In this document: positions 9,974 through 21,368 of the stretch, piece by piece | Numbering within the stretch: the first letter of the stretch is position 1 | Layout: each line of letters opens with the position of its first letter | Origin: Cladorrhinum sp. PSN259 | Lineage: Eukaryota > Ascomycota > Sordariomycetes > Sordariales > Podosporaceae | Direction: 5' to 3' | DNA length: 64,000 bases | Assembly (NCBI GenBank): GCA_033725935.1 | Contig: MU867084.1 | Location: forward strand, 248,001 to 312,000 | Notes under the pieces: model-generated | The model's input: only the letters and a program-made list of their open reading frames with translations | The model's database searches: none | What the model was told of the DNA's origin: nothing | Program-made: the position numbers and the translations under genes

Positions 9974-12475
9974 TTAATCATCCTCATCAAAAATTTGATA
10001 AGTATTTTGCAGTATCGTGTCCACCACCCGGACCTGCCATCCAGCATCGGCGATGCTAGACCCGGGTATCGTACCCATGAGCGTAGGACCAAAAACAATC
10101 GCTAGGTTCTGTGAGCTCATCCTGTTGGCCCCCGAGTTCTCAATCACACGGTGAAGGTGCAGCGTGAGCGCCCGCAACGTAGCATAATTAGGATCCGGAA
10201 GACTATTGATGATGGCATGTAGAGAGTCTCGCCTCACAATGTCATCCTCGTTTTCTGTGATTACACACAACGTCAGTCACTTGGATACCAAACACATAGG
10301 TTTCTGAAGAGAAAACATACTGGCTGCATCCACAAAGGCAGAATAATGTTCTCTCGTCAATAGTGGATCTGGAAGGTCTCTGAAGAACTGCTTGAGCAGC
10401 CCTGCGACGCTATTTACGTCATGGAAGAAGTTCTCTGGGTTCCTAAAGTCTAGGTTGCTGGAGGTAGAGTCTGTGGCATGATGTTAGCGCATTTTCGAAT
10501 TCATGAGAAGGGAAAAAAAAACTTGCCTGTATCAAACAGGGTCTTGAGCTTGTTTACGTGAGGCACAGAGCCCGAAAGTCGATAGATTCCCTCGACGTTC
10601 AAACCAAATAGATCGACAGCCTGGATACATTGATAAACAACCATGGGGACGGCCAGACTGTCCCGCTCATACAATTTGGACAGAGCAACACCGAATACTG
10701 GGCGAGTTGGAGCCATCTGGCCCGCAACTGGCGGTGAATATCTGTGGGACTGTGGAGGGGCCATTGCAGGGTGTTGCTGGAGTGGGTTTGCCAACGGACC
10801 ACCTTGAGAAGGCAACTGTGAATAAGGTTGTTGCTGTGGCGGTTGAGGTTGCTGCGGCTGCGATGACTGGAATGGTAGTGCTCCAAGTTGCGGAGGGCCT
10901 TGAGAACTGGTCGAGGTATATGCACCGTTGAACCTCTGATTCGAAGGCTGGGATTGCTGCTGAGGAGTTGATCCTCGTCCTCCATACTGACCCACCAGAC
11001 CAGGGGCAGGGGGTCCCTGACCCACATTGCTCCCATGGCTGAAGCTCCGCTCATGCTGCTGGGGCTGGGATGATGGCCGTTGGGAGTTGGTCAACATCGG
11101 GACAGAACTCGTGCTTTGGTTATAGCTATGTCCGAAGGTGCCGCTTTGGTTCTGGTTCGGCGTCTCAGAGAACGTATTTGACCTACTAGTAGAGCTCTGA
11201 AACATTGCAGACTGCGGAGGTGGAGGTTGAGCGGAACTTGTGACTGCTGATGGTTGTTGGCTGTAGGTCGTAGCCGATGCGCGATGTGATGGGTCAATGA
11301 GCTAAACAACGTTAGTATTCTGAAACATTTCCCGCAGAACAATGACTTACAGGATTGCGCTCGTATTTGGGGGCTATTGTCTTGGGCGGCATCCTGGAAT
11401 GTTGGCTGGCCACGAATTCGTTGAAATCCTTCTCGTTCTCAATGGCGAGAATGCATTCCCGCAGGCTCCGCGATTCAGTCCCATTCTTTAGGGGGCTGAT
11501 GCTGAGACCATTGCTCAGCACCAACTTCTCGTTGAAAGAAGCAAACTTCTGCATCTGCAAGACCAATCCTGAATCACACTCCTTGACAATATCCTGTAGC
11601 GCCTTTACCGTCTCAGGTCTGGTCTTTGCTAACAATTCGCTCCGCTCCGTCGATGCCGCCTGCACCTTGCTCTGGTAATCCTGATCTGCAGTTTGCGCTT
11701 TGCGCAAGAGGTCCTCCTCGTGCTGTGGGCCTGATTTGTGGCCCTTGAAACCAAACATCTTGCCGCCCTGGCGGCCAGCAGTATCACCGGTGCGGGCGCG
11801 ATCGTATTCTTCAGCGAGCGCATCGTATTTTGATTTCGACTTGCGCATGGCGTTCTCGAGGTCAGCAACGCGCTGCTCAGCGGCCAGGCCGTTTTGCTTC
11901 CAGCCCTTCCTCGATTTCTCGGCTATCGCTGCCAGCTCCTGAAGATCGTCCGACATCTGGTGCAAAGACATGGAGAACTGCAGCCCGTTGTCGGCCATGC
12001 GTTCGTGGATCGTCATCATCTCCTCGTAGGCTTTTGCGAAAGTGCCGCCTCGCTGCTCGCCCCTGTTCATATTTTCCAGTGATAACCGACATAGTTTCTT
12101 GAGAGAATTCGCGTGTTCGTCTTCGAGAACTGAGCGCTTCCTGAGGAACTGGGAAAACTCCTATACAATCATCATCCTTAGCGCAAGCTTATGCCTCGGA
12201 GAGGGCTCATATTGCCCATACCTTTGCTGATGCGATGCTTTGTTTCAAGCGGCTAAGCATCACGTTGATGCCGATCTGCAACCCGACAAGTCAGTCTCCG
12301 GGCGAGCGAGAGGTAGAAAATGAATGTTTGAGCTGGTGCTGCGGACCTCGGATGTGAGGACATCTTGAACGGCCTGCGACTGTGGGCCATCCTCTCCATG
12401 CGCTGTGGTTACTGGTGTTGCGTTCGCCGCTCCTGTATCAGGACCGGCCGTTACGGCTTCTCCCCCCAAAGACAT
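9974..12475 (-). CDS. rgd1: F-BAR and RhoGAP domain protein, Rgd1 type
   Basis: GTPase-activating protein for Rho GTPases (Rho3/Rho4 in yeast Rgd1), acting at polarised growth and septation sites. CDS complement(join(9974..10254, 10321..10470, 10527..11301, 11351..12160, 12222..12275, 12347..12475)), 732 residues. An FCH/F-BAR helical region spans about 44-330 (from INVMLSRLKQ to FNEFVASQHSR). A long Gln/Pro/Ser-rich linker follows, then RhoGAP (about 530-730) with the arginine-finger motif GIYRLSG and the NPENFFHDVNSVAGLLKQFF segment. All exon phases agree. The intron 10471-10526 starts with GC (CAG|GCAAGT) and is needed to join LFDT to DSTSSNLDF. The start ATG at 12475 is the first in frame; the open frame runs 60 bases further up without an ATG. 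Two short upstream ORFs lie in the leader. Confidence 0.93.
10471..10526 (-). other. GC-AG intron in the RhoGAP gene
   Basis: Reading the minus strand: exon ...GATACAG, donor GCAAGT at 10526-10521, acceptor CCACAG ending 10471, 56 bp. No GT donor nearby keeps the frame and the RhoGAP sequence. The donor matches the strong consensus expected of GC donors. Confidence 0.85.
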
Positions 12476-13745
12476 TGCTGCTGTAGATGGTGTATGGGCC
12501 GATCGAGATGGATCGAGACTTTTGAGAGCGTTGTCAATTCACGGCCGCTGCGACAACACAGAATAAAAAATCAAAATCAGGTTCGAGTTCAAGTTTGGGC
12601 ATTACGCAACAGGGGCAACATGCAGCCACCAAAGGGTTCAAGATCGAATAAAGAAAGTGGTCAGTCGTCAGTTGCCGGGAACTTGGATCCAACCAATCCA
12701 GCGACGTTGTCTGGGGGCGGGAACGAGGTGGCCATGAGCTGCGCGTGCTAATTAAAGAGCTAAATCCCGTCGCATAGCGGCCCAAGCTTGGAGGGACTTG
12801 GGGGGAGGGGGGGCATCTTACCCCACTACATACCTAAATGCTCCAGGTTTGACCGGGTTTTCCAGATGAAATTGAAACTCGCCCTCCCCTCGTCATTCTG
12901 CAACAAAGGTACTTCAGTACATACTTCTTTCTGGTTGTTAAGGGCCAAGAGACAATCGCAGCTGGGATGACTTCGACACGCGTTGCATGAACCACCCCGG
13001 TTTCAACATGCTTCGATCACCAACCAAAAGCGACTGCAAGATGATGATTCAAAACACACTCGTCTGACCGGCGTCCCCTTGGACCAGGGATGAAATTGGA
13101 GAGGGACCTCCAACGGAAGCTTTTCAGTTTGCGCTGCCGACCGTCTCATCGCATGTCGTCAATAGCTTGACTGCATATACCGCGGATCCTACAATAGGAA
13201 CCCGGCGGTTTATCGACTTGTCCAGGATGGAAGCGGCCTCTCGTGAAGCAGCCCAAGGTAACCTATCCCGGGATATAGGCTCCTTGGACCATGTCACCTT
13301 ACCTTGCCAGCGAGGATGGGATTACTTGCAGTAGCTTCAAAGTTTATTCAGAGCGGCACGTTTCGATTCCAACTCTTCGGGGGCTTCTTTTATGCTGCTG
13401 ATGCCGAGTCCACCGATCGGGCCGCCAGTCTCTCAGCCAATTTCGGCCAGACCCGAGACTTCGAACCCCAAACCCGGATATCGGCCGCCTCTGTGGGACA
13501 GGTTGCAGCACGAAAAGGATTTAAACAACAATTCCGTGTCACCCCATGGAAATCTGGCTGCTCACCGCGTCCACAAACACGTTTTAAGGGTACACAACCA
13601 AACAAAGAGAAGCATACTTCAGGGTATCGTTACTTCTTTAAGATTCAGATGCTAATTGCCAACTTTTGCTTTTACCATGACCAAGAAACTCCGCTACCAA
13701 AATGCGTTCTACTAACCATATCCTCTCTAATCAACATGTATCAAT
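12476..13745. other. Intergenic region between RhoGAP start and hom2 stop
   Basis: Apart from the leader uORFs, no supported gene. Short overlapping frames near 13300-13760 have no recognisable domain and mixed-strand shadows, so they are treated as noncoding. Confidence 0.55.
12534..12735 (-). promoter_or_regulatory. Two upstream ORFs in the RhoGAP leader
   Basis: uORF 1 runs 12735-12661 (24 codons plus stop, beginning MATSFPPP, ATG in context CTCATGG). uORF 2 runs 12602-12534 (22 codons plus stop, beginning MPKLELEP). The second ends 58 bases before the main ATG at 12475. Whether the transcript includes both is unknown. Confidence 0.35.
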
Positions 13746-14965
13746 CTAGATATAGCCCTTAAGAACAGCTGCCTCAGCGTTGAGGATGGAAGAGCCGGCA
13801 GCACCGATAACAGCTAAAGGACGCAACGTTAGCAAGCCTTGTGCGCATTTTACGGTTCTAGTAGACGGCAACTTACTGTTGTGGCTGAGCGCAACAAACT
13901 TGATGTCAAAGATTCCACTGTCATCCTCCCTGACACGTCCAACACTGACCGTGTAGCCCTTTGAGAGGTCGCGGTCAAGACGAGGTTGCGGGCGGTCAGG
14001 TTCATCAAAAACTCTGATGGGTGGCTCTGGCGCCGAGGGGCATCCTAGCTTCTGTGCCTCGGAGACATATTCGCGCATGGCCTGCTTGACCTGTTCGGCC
14101 GTTGGGGGAGGGCGCTGGGCGAATCGCAGCGACACGCATGCCGTGTGACCATCGAGAACGGGCACACGGTTGCAGGCTGCCGAGACTCTCAACGTCGTTT
14201 GGTCCTCGAAAGCGGTCGCCTCAGCGTTAATGCTGCCGAGAATCTTCTGTGCTTCCGTCTCGAGCTTGTCTTCCTCTCCCGAGATAAAGGGAACAACGTT
14301 GTCGATGATGTCCATGCTGCTGACACCGGGGTATCCCGCGCCCGAGACGGCCTGCATGGTCACGACCGAGACAGTATCGATCTTGCCGAAGCGCGCCTGC
14401 AGCGCGGCAAAGGGGATGACCAGCCCAATGACGGCGCAGTTGCTGTTGCACACGAGGAAACCCTTCTGAAGGCCGAGTGTCTTTTGCTGATGGGGGATCA
14501 GGTTGAGGTGGTCGAGGTTGACGGTAGGGACAACGAGAGGCACTAGAGGGTCGCGGCGGTAGTTCTTGGCGTTGGAGAAGACGGCAATGTTTGCGTTCTG
14601 GAACTCCTTTTCGATCTCGCCGGCAACATCGCTGTCGAGGCCGCTGAAAACAATATCACAATCGGCAAACTCGCTGGCCTTGCAGTCGCGGACGACGAGC
14701 TCGCCGACCTCGGGCGAGATGGGGCTGGACTGCTTCCACCTTACAGCATCGCGATACTTCTTGCCGGCCGATCGCGAGGAGGCGCCGACTGCGACGAGCT
14801 TAAGGGATGGATGCTGCTGGAGCAAAAGGATGAAGCGCTGGCCAACGGAGCCGGTGCAGCCAAGCACACCTATTCAGGGGGCAAAAAGAGATTGGAGGTC
14901 AGTCAAGTTCAGACGACTTGCGTTGGGGTATAATTACCGCAGTTCTTGACGGGCAATTGAGACAT
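13746..14965 (-). CDS. hom2: Aspartate-semialdehyde dehydrogenase
   Basis: NADP-dependent reduction of aspartyl phosphate to aspartate semialdehyde, the shared step to threonine, methionine and isoleucine. CDS complement(join(13746..13813, 13877..14869, 14938..14965)), 362 residues, the usual fungal size. Exon 1 encodes MSQLPVKNCG; the nucleotide-binding motif GCTGSVGQRF follows directly. The active-site segment FLVCNSNCAVIG carries the catalytic Cys, with a downstream QAVSGAGYPG and a C-terminal IGAAGSSILNAE segment. Intron 1 (14870-14937) and intron 2 (13814-13876) have canonical GT/AG ends. Intron 2 is 63 bp and stop-free in frame. It is separated by about 1.7 kb from the divergent dehydrogenase gene. 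Confidence 0.96.
13814..13876 (-). other. Intron 2 of hom2, 63 bp, no in-frame stop
   Basis: Minus strand donor GTAAGT at 13876, branch-like GCTAAC, acceptor TTTAG ending 13814. Splicing restores SHNTVIGAAGSS, which fits the family. Retention would insert 21 residues without a stop. Confidence 0.85.
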
Positions 14966-16683
14966 GGTGAGCTGCTGTTAAAGGATACTATTTGGATCTT
15001 TGTGTTCCCGGCCGGCGCAATGGGGAGATGTGTTGGAGAAATAGGAAGGTCCTGTCGTAGGTGAGTCAGTTGTTCAGCCGGGTGTTTTTTTTTCTTGGAT
15101 AGGCACTTGGAAAAAGAATCGCCATAGGCGCCCCCTCCATGCCCCGCAATCGGAGCTGACCCTGGGGCCTGGACATGTGGGTGGGGTTTTCGTCTCTAAC
15201 CGCAGCGGGAATTGGCGTGGGTTCCACACGGTACCACAGGGCTGGGATTAGCTTCTTGTGCTGGGAAGTGGATTCTGGGCCCGATTGACAACAAGGAATA
15301 GGAATTGACACCCACTTGAGACGTTTAAAAATCGACCAAAAATCACAGCACAATTTGGCCATCTAATAGATGTTGCATAATGCAGGGTGCTCCCGGAATA
15401 ACCAAAGTTTCTGGAAGAAAATAGAACACCAGCATGGCAAAATCTTGACAACAAGCTGGACAAGTTCAAGTTGATGTGAGGGTTCATCGACATGACGCCA
15501 GCAGTATACCTATCTGGGTGCTCAAACAAATCCACCGAACTTGGCCTTTTAATAGAGAAACGATCCCGCCATCCGTCAATATCTCGGAGATAAAAGATCT
15601 TGGTGTCTCGTATGTGTCAGCTTTCGCTTGACTGGTGTGGACCCCTGCGGCTGAGTTGTTGGTGGTCGCTGCAAGATTCTTCTCAACAATATTCTCCATT
15701 GCGACGTAGGGCTCGTCGTTATCTCGAATGGACCGTCGTAAAAGCACGAACGGGCGTATCGGCATGGGCGTAGTTACCTTGTCAGTGGGTAGGATTGGGG
15801 CTCGCACTTGATGAGCGTCAGCGTATTGGCCAACGGTGATGGCACGGCAAGATGACCATGGCAACGCTGCACAGGGTAGGAGGATTTCATCGGGGAAAAA
15901 AAGACGCTTCAAGGTTGGTTGAAAGATAGGTTTGGCCTTGATTCGGAATCTCTCATATCCGTAGTTTTGCTGCTCATCACGGAGCTTTGATATTCGACAT
16001 CAAAGGAAGCTTTGTTACATCCGAGTCGATGTTATGTGTTGTACTACATAATTAGTGGGGTTCTCCACAGCTATGCATCAATGGGTATTGGCTGTTCAGC
16101 TCAGACTTTATAATTATCAGTCCGCGTAACACACCCTAGCGAAGAACCGGGTCACTTACGGATTGACACCTGGATGGTGTCGAGAGATCTTCCAACGGGA
16201 GCTCATCCAGCCTCTCCACTAGCCATATTTGGGCAGACATGACGCCAAGCAAGGGTTCCTTGTCCTTATAAACAAGGCAGATTTTTCCCTTTGGAAATCC
16301 ATCAACATGTCCTGTCCTCTCAATCTCTTTCTTTGCATGCCGTTTTTCACCTGTCCATCCATTCCGCCCAAGTCTATCTACGTACTCTGGGATTTTAATT
16401 CTGTCAATTTGACATATCTTGGAAGGATATACCGGTAAGTATGGCGGCCAATATGCTGTGGATTCTGCTTGTCCTAAAAATACTACCCAAACTCTTCCCT
16501 AAACACTGGTTCCTATACAACCCATGAACATCTGTCTGCCAGTAGCAACCGACAGTACATTCAAGTTTCACATGTACATTGTCCCCCCCAGTATCTACAA
16601 GCACCCCAGTTGCCCGAAACGTGTACATACATACTGATAAAAGCAAACAGAACTAATTTACACACACATATACAATATAGACC
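14966..16683. other. Divergent intergenic region between hom2 and the SDR gene
   Basis: No supported gene. An unspliced frame at 15484-15912 on the minus strand (142 codons) has no recognisable domain and overlaps another frame, so it is not called. Both promoters must lie here. Confidence 0.5.
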
Positions 16684-17799
16684 ATGGCTCAACAAGACGA
16701 CAACGACTCCTCTTGGAGCGTCGTCTCGCAAATCAAGCAATCCCCGCCAGTAGACATTACCAAACCCTACGACACCGCCACCCTCTCGGGAAAATCCATC
16801 CTCGTCACAGGCGGCGCCTCGGGATTCGGTGCGGCCTTTGCCCGCCACTGGGCCGCCCGCGGCGCCCACATCTTCATCGGAGACGTCAACGACGCAGCAG
16901 GCGAAGCACTCGTAGCCGAACTTCGTTCTTCATCAAGTCACCACCACGCCTACTTCCACTGCGACGTCACCTCGTGGTCCGACCAAGTCTCCCTCTTCAA
17001 ATCAGCAATCGCCGCCTCCCCCACAAAGGGAATCGACTGCGTCGTCGCAGGCGCGGGCATAGTGGACGTGGCAAACACGTTTGACACTCCTCAGAGGGGA
17101 AAAGGGGAGGACGACGCCCCCGTGGAGCCGAGACTCAAAGTTATCGACGTTAACCTGAAGGGAGTCATGTACACCACCCACTTGGGACTGTACTACCTGC
17201 CCCGGAACGGGACTGTCGGAGGCGGCAAAGATCAAGCGAGGGACAGGCACATACTCATGGTCAGTTCCGTCGCGGGTCTGATGCCTCTGCCTTCTCAGAC
17301 CGAGTACGCGGCCAGCAAGCACGGCGTGATGGGGTTGTTCAGGTCCCTGAGGGGCACGAGCTGGACGCGCGGGGTGCGGGTGAACGTCATTAACCCTTAC
17401 TTTGTCGAGACTCCCCTTTTCAGCGCCGGCGGGAGGGTGCTGCTGGCCGGTGCGCCAAAGGGGGAGGTGGAGGACGTTGTTGACGCCGCGACGAGACTCG
17501 TAGCTGACGAGGGGATCGTGGGACGGGCGCTGGTGATTGGCCCCAAAATGAGGGTTGTCGACGGGGAGGATGGGTATCCCAAGTTGGATATCGAGGAGAG
17601 CCAAAATGGCCGGACGCAGGCGGTCTGGGAGGTCTACGGGAATGATTACGAGAGGGTCGAGACGTTCCTGTGGCGGTACATTGGCCTGCTGAACCTCATA
17701 AAGAGCGTTTACGGGTGGAAGAAGACGGCCATGGATTGGTGGAAGATATTTAGGGGGTCTGGTCAGCAGCAGCAGCAGCAGCAGCAAAAGAGGAAGTAG
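16684..17799 (+). CDS. Short-chain dehydrogenase/reductase with poly-Gln tail
   Basis: NAD(P)-dependent oxidoreductase of the classical SDR type; the substrate cannot be read from sequence. Intact single exon, 371 residues. Cofactor-binding TGGASGFG is near residue 42 and an acidic residue at the end of beta-2 (FIGDVND) suggests NAD preference. VAGAG stands in place of NNAG. The catalytic Ser lies in ILMVSSVAG and the Tyr/Lys pair in YAASKHG. The C-terminus is longer than in typical 250-residue SDRs and ends in eight Gln (seven CAG plus one CAA) followed by KRK. The ATG context ACCATGG is strong. The 15-hydroxyprostaglandin-dehydrogenase-like branch is the closest by feel, not proven. Confidence 0.9.
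   Translation: MAQQDDNDSSWSVVSQIKQSPPVDITKPYDTATLSGKSILVTGGASGFGAAFARHWAARGAHIFIGDVNDAAGEALVAELRSSSSHHHAYFHCDVTSWSDQVSLFKSAIAASPTKGIDCVVAGAGIVDVANTFDTPQRGKGEDDAPVEPRLKVIDVNLKGVMYTTHLGLYYLPRNGTVGGGKDQARDRHILMVSSVAGLMPLPSQTEYAASKHGVMGLFRSLRGTSWTRGVRVNVINPYFVETPLFSAGGRVLLAGAPKGEVEDVVDAATRLVADEGIVGRALVIGPKMRVVDGEDGYPKLDIEESQNGRTQAVWEVYGNDYERVETFLWRYIGLLNLIKSVYGWKKTAMDWWKIFRGSGQQQQQQQQKRK
17764..17787 (+). repeat. CAG microsatellite coding for poly-Gln
   Basis: Seven CAG plus one CAA just before the SDR stop codon. Likely length-variable between strains. Confidence 0.9.
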
Positions 17800-19697
17800 T
17801 AGTGATAGCAGGTTAAAGGGGGGGAGGGGGTTGTCTCAGCCAGAGCTGTTTGGGAGGAGCGTTTATTTTTTCTTGCGCATGGCGAATTTTCTTTTTGTTG
17901 CACTGCCAATTCTCGGGATAAACACATAGAAATTTTATCTAATGATGATTTCTCTCTCCAGATGGCTTGTATACATGCTGCTCATACTGACAGCAAAACT
18001 CCTCCTTGAGTGGGGAGATAATTCTCCTGGTCACATATAAATACGTTCATTCAAACAGTCCACCCACCACGCATATATATATATATATACATTCCTCCTT
18101 TTTTGGGGAGATTTTAAACATTTCAGGGCGGAACTACATACTAAACATACCCTTTCCACCATAGTTATGCGCCTAGAGTACATATATATTTAAATACAGA
18201 CCAAGACAATAGTTTCACCATAAGACTGAATTACCCATTCGGAATCAACGTTTTCTTGGGCGTTCCTGATAATTAAGTCTTTCAAGATAAGAAACGCCCA
18301 TTCTTCCCTGGACAAAGTTTACAAAAAAAAAGGCATTCCTTCATCGTCTTATTTTACTCCTTGACACCTGTTTTTGCTCACAGTTTCCCTTGATGAGTAT
18401 GAGTGCGTCAGTCCTGGAGAGTAGATGCTTATCTTAACATTGCTTGCTCTAACTGCGTATATTTATTTTAAGCCTAGAAACTACCACACTAGAACATGTG
18501 CCCAATGGCTTCCCAGAGGAAAGTACGACCAGGCGGAGGGTGTTGCGAACCAAAAAAAACAAACAAAACAAAAATGAAAAAAAGGAGCCCAAAGATATCT
18601 CCGTCTCCGTCTGGCCATGAAATGCAAAGCAATCCAACCAAACCAATCCCCCCATCGAAAGTCAAAATTATGAAGAACTGTGTGTAATGTAATGCGAACC
18701 TTTTGCTGCGACAAAAGAAAAGAAAAAAAAAAAGTGTATCGATCCCATTCCATCCTAATAAGTCTCTTTTATCCGATGCCCCATGTGAGTGTTGTATGTT
18801 TGTTCCCAAATACGCTGATACCGATGTGTTGTTGGCCTTCAATTTTTTTTGTCTTCGCTCTTTTTATGTTTTGTCGACAACGATCCCGAGAGTTTCACCC
18901 CTTTTCCATCACCATCCTCGCTTGGCTCCTTGACTCCGCGCAGCTGTCGCTCCAAACAAAATAGAAACAACAAAATTCTTCAAGTACAAGTACAATGCAA
19001 CAACACGTTTCCCCTGGTGCCTCGTGCTTCTGGAAGAAACGCTCCTACCCAGTGCATGCGTATGCATGTGTATGCCAGGCCAACACACCAGAACTCCGTC
19101 CAAGATCCCACAACAAATGCGTATCACCGATGCTTCGCTTGTCCTGATGATGATGTGATGATGAATGAATCGACGCGTGACCCTAGGCCATGCCTCTTCC
19201 TGACCATTTGCGCCCTGTTTGCCATGATTTATGTGTGTGAAATCAAGGTCGATGCGTCGTGAGACAATCGCCCAGAGGAGGGCTCGAAAGCCAAAACTCC
19301 ACTCTCCCAATGCCGTCTCGTGGTATCAAAATCACTCTCTAAAACTCCCTTTTGCCAGCGAAACGAAGAAGAAATAAAGTGCCCCAAATGCATACCAAAT
19401 GGAATAAAAAAGATCAAAAAAAAAAAAGACGCCCCCTCCCGCAAACCGAGATCATCCTTCATGTGCCCAAAAAAACATTGAACAACTCCGGTCGTGAAGC
19501 ATTACGCCCATTAACCGTCACAGTGAAGATGCAACTGAGATGCAAGCAAATGGCCACTATACCATGGTGAGTCATGTCCAAGTGGCGGACAAGACGAACC
19601 CGAAAATGATATAAGAACGAAAGCAAACCGACCAAACGGATAGCTATTGCGCGACAGAACGTTGACCTTCTCACAGCAACTCAGGATACTCGGTGCT
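17800..19697. other. Convergent intergenic region, no gene seen
   Basis: 3' flanks of the SDR and Whi3-like genes. It holds an (AT)n run near 18075-18090 and A-rich stretches around 18550-18735. Short frames on both strands are of biased composition and have no domain, so none is called. Confidence 0.55.
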
Positions 19698-21368
19698 CTA
19701 AGACCGCTGGTGCATCATGTGCTGTTGGAAGTTGGTGGTGTGGCTCGGTAGCGCGCTGGAGTACATGAAACCATTTCCCCAGACATTGTTAAAAGTGCTC
19801 GTCGGGCTTTGAAAGGCAGGAGTCGAGTAAGTCGCATACTGAGCATTGGAGTAAGTCGGGCTGGAGAAATTGGAGCTCGTGCCCGCACCAGGAGAGCTAG
19901 TGTACGCGACTCTGTTCGCACCGAGGCCGGGCGGCGGCGCAACAAGCCCAGGAGGTGGCCCACTGGCAGTGGTAAAACCATTACCCATTCCAGGCATCCC
20001 TTGAGCCGGTGGCTGTGGCGCCCGAACTCCAAGCGGATTCTTGGAGAAGCTTAGACGAATGCCCCCTTTCGAGCTGTTCTGGAGGCAGGTGCCATAAAGG
20101 TCCGTCAAGGCTCTGGTGGCAAAAGAAACATCCTCAAACTCAACGAAGCACATAGGGCCGTTGGCCTTGGTGCGGAAACAAAGTCTCTTGTATCCTCGCT
20201 GCCTGCAAAAGAGCTGTTTCAACTCCTCCTCGGACGTGTCAATGGGAAGGTTGCCGACGTAGAGCGTATTGCAAGGTGGGTGCTGATCAGCAGGGTTCAC
20301 GGGAGGAAAAGGTTGCGGTGGTCCTCGCATGTTGTTGTTGTTGTGGTGGTGCTGCTGCTGCTGGTGGACATTGTAAACACCGTTGGGGTTCATCACAGTT
20401 GGCGACATGGTGCCGGGCAGTCCAGAGAAACCGTTCATGCCCGAATGTCCGTAATGCGCCATGGAACCACCAGGCGTCGTCGGATTGGTGTTCAGCGACA
20501 GGCCATTCATGCGAGTGATGGGGATCTGCGGTGCGGTTTGGCGGCGCTGCAAGCTATTCTCGGCATAGCTAACGGGATCGTGCAGGAGCATGTCGGTCTC
20601 CTCATCGTGAGTAGCGTCGATCAACTTCTTGCTAGACCCACGGTTCCCGGCAATGTGGTTGCCAATAGGGGACTGGGTTGAAAACAGGCTCGCGTAGTCG
20701 GCTCTCCCGTCAATAGGCGTGCTAAGGTCACCGTTGCTCCCATGCGCAGTAGTGATCTTGTCAAGGGTCTGGAAAGTTCCATTGAAGCGCGATGTCTGTC
20801 TCGACGAAGGGGCGGTTGGCGCGCCGACAGGGCCAGTGGGAGTTGCGATTCCGTTCATTGCTGTCGGGCTGCCCGAGCCCAGAACCTCCACACTCAGCCC
20901 AGCACTGTCCGAGACAATCTTTTTCCCGTCAAGGCCGTTCTTAACCTCCAGCGCGCCACCAGGAGTTCGGAATTTCAGCAGCGCAGTTCGCGAGGCGTCG
21001 TCGGACGCCTCGACGGGCAGAATTTCGACGTGGATCAGATCGTTGGAAAAGGCCAGCATCAAACTGAGCTGCTCTCCGCTCATATTGTGAGGGAGGTTCC
21101 TCACCAGCGCCGACGACAAACAAGGCGTGGTCGAAGGGGGTGACGCGCTCAAAGTGAGGGGCATCAGCGAGAGAGAGTTGACATGCGTCGCGCGGTACGG
21201 TTGCATCGCAGGCTTGAAGGACAAAGACATGGCATTATTCGTCGCGCTCGTGGTGGTGGTCGACGGGAAGGGATTGGTGTACGGGGAGGTCAAGGAGACG
21301 AAAGCATTAGCCTTCTTCGACGCGCCTTCAAGGGCTGCACCGCCGCCCGAATTGTGGTCGCCGTTCAT
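19698..21368 (-). CDS. whi3: Whi3-like RNA-binding protein (RRM)
   Basis: RNA-binding protein of the fungal Whi3 family, which controls cell-cycle transcripts by cytoplasmic retention. Single exon, 556 residues from the first in-frame ATG at 21368 (MNGDHNSGGG). A degenerate N-terminal RRM-like segment (SSALVRNLPHNMSGEQLSLM to LSVEVLG) is followed by a low-complexity Asn/Gln/His/Ser/Pro-rich middle with QQQQHHHNNNN. A C-terminal RRM follows (NTLYVGNLP, then GPMCFVEFEDVSFATRAL, ending IRLSFSKNPLGVR), characteristic of Whi3. The disordered Q/N tracts fit phase separation known for Whi3 in other fungi. The same frame stays open for 135 codons upstream to 21773 but has no ATG. Confidence 0.9.
   Translation of the reverse strand: MNGDHNSGGGAALEGASKKANAFVSLTSPYTNPFPSTTTTSATNNAMSLSFKPAMQPYRATHVNSLSLMPLTLSASPPSTTPCLSSALVRNLPHNMSGEQLSLMLAFSNDLIHVEILPVEASDDASRTALLKFRTPGGALEVKNGLDGKKIVSDSAGLSVEVLGSGSPTAMNGIATPTGPVGAPTAPSSRQTSRFNGTFQTLDKITTAHGSNGDLSTPIDGRADYASLFSTQSPIGNHIAGNRGSSKKLIDATHDEETDMLLHDPVSYAENSLQRRQTAPQIPITRMNGLSLNTNPTTPGGSMAHYGHSGMNGFSGLPGTMSPTVMNPNGVYNVHQQQQHHHNNNNMRGPPQPFPPVNPADQHPPCNTLYVGNLPIDTSEEELKQLFCRQRGYKRLCFRTKANGPMCFVEFEDVSFATRALTDLYGTCLQNSSKGGIRLSFSKNPLGVRAPQPPAQGMPGMGNGFTTASGPPPGLVAPPPGLGANRVAYTSSPGAGTSSNFSSPTYSNAQYATYSTPAFQSPTSTFNNVWGNGFMYSSALPSHTTNFQQHMMHQRS

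Noticed and set aside
15484..15912. 142-codon minus-strand frame between hom2 and the SDR gene
   Set aside because: No recognisable domain, overlaps another frame at 15248-15535, and lies in the shared promoter region.
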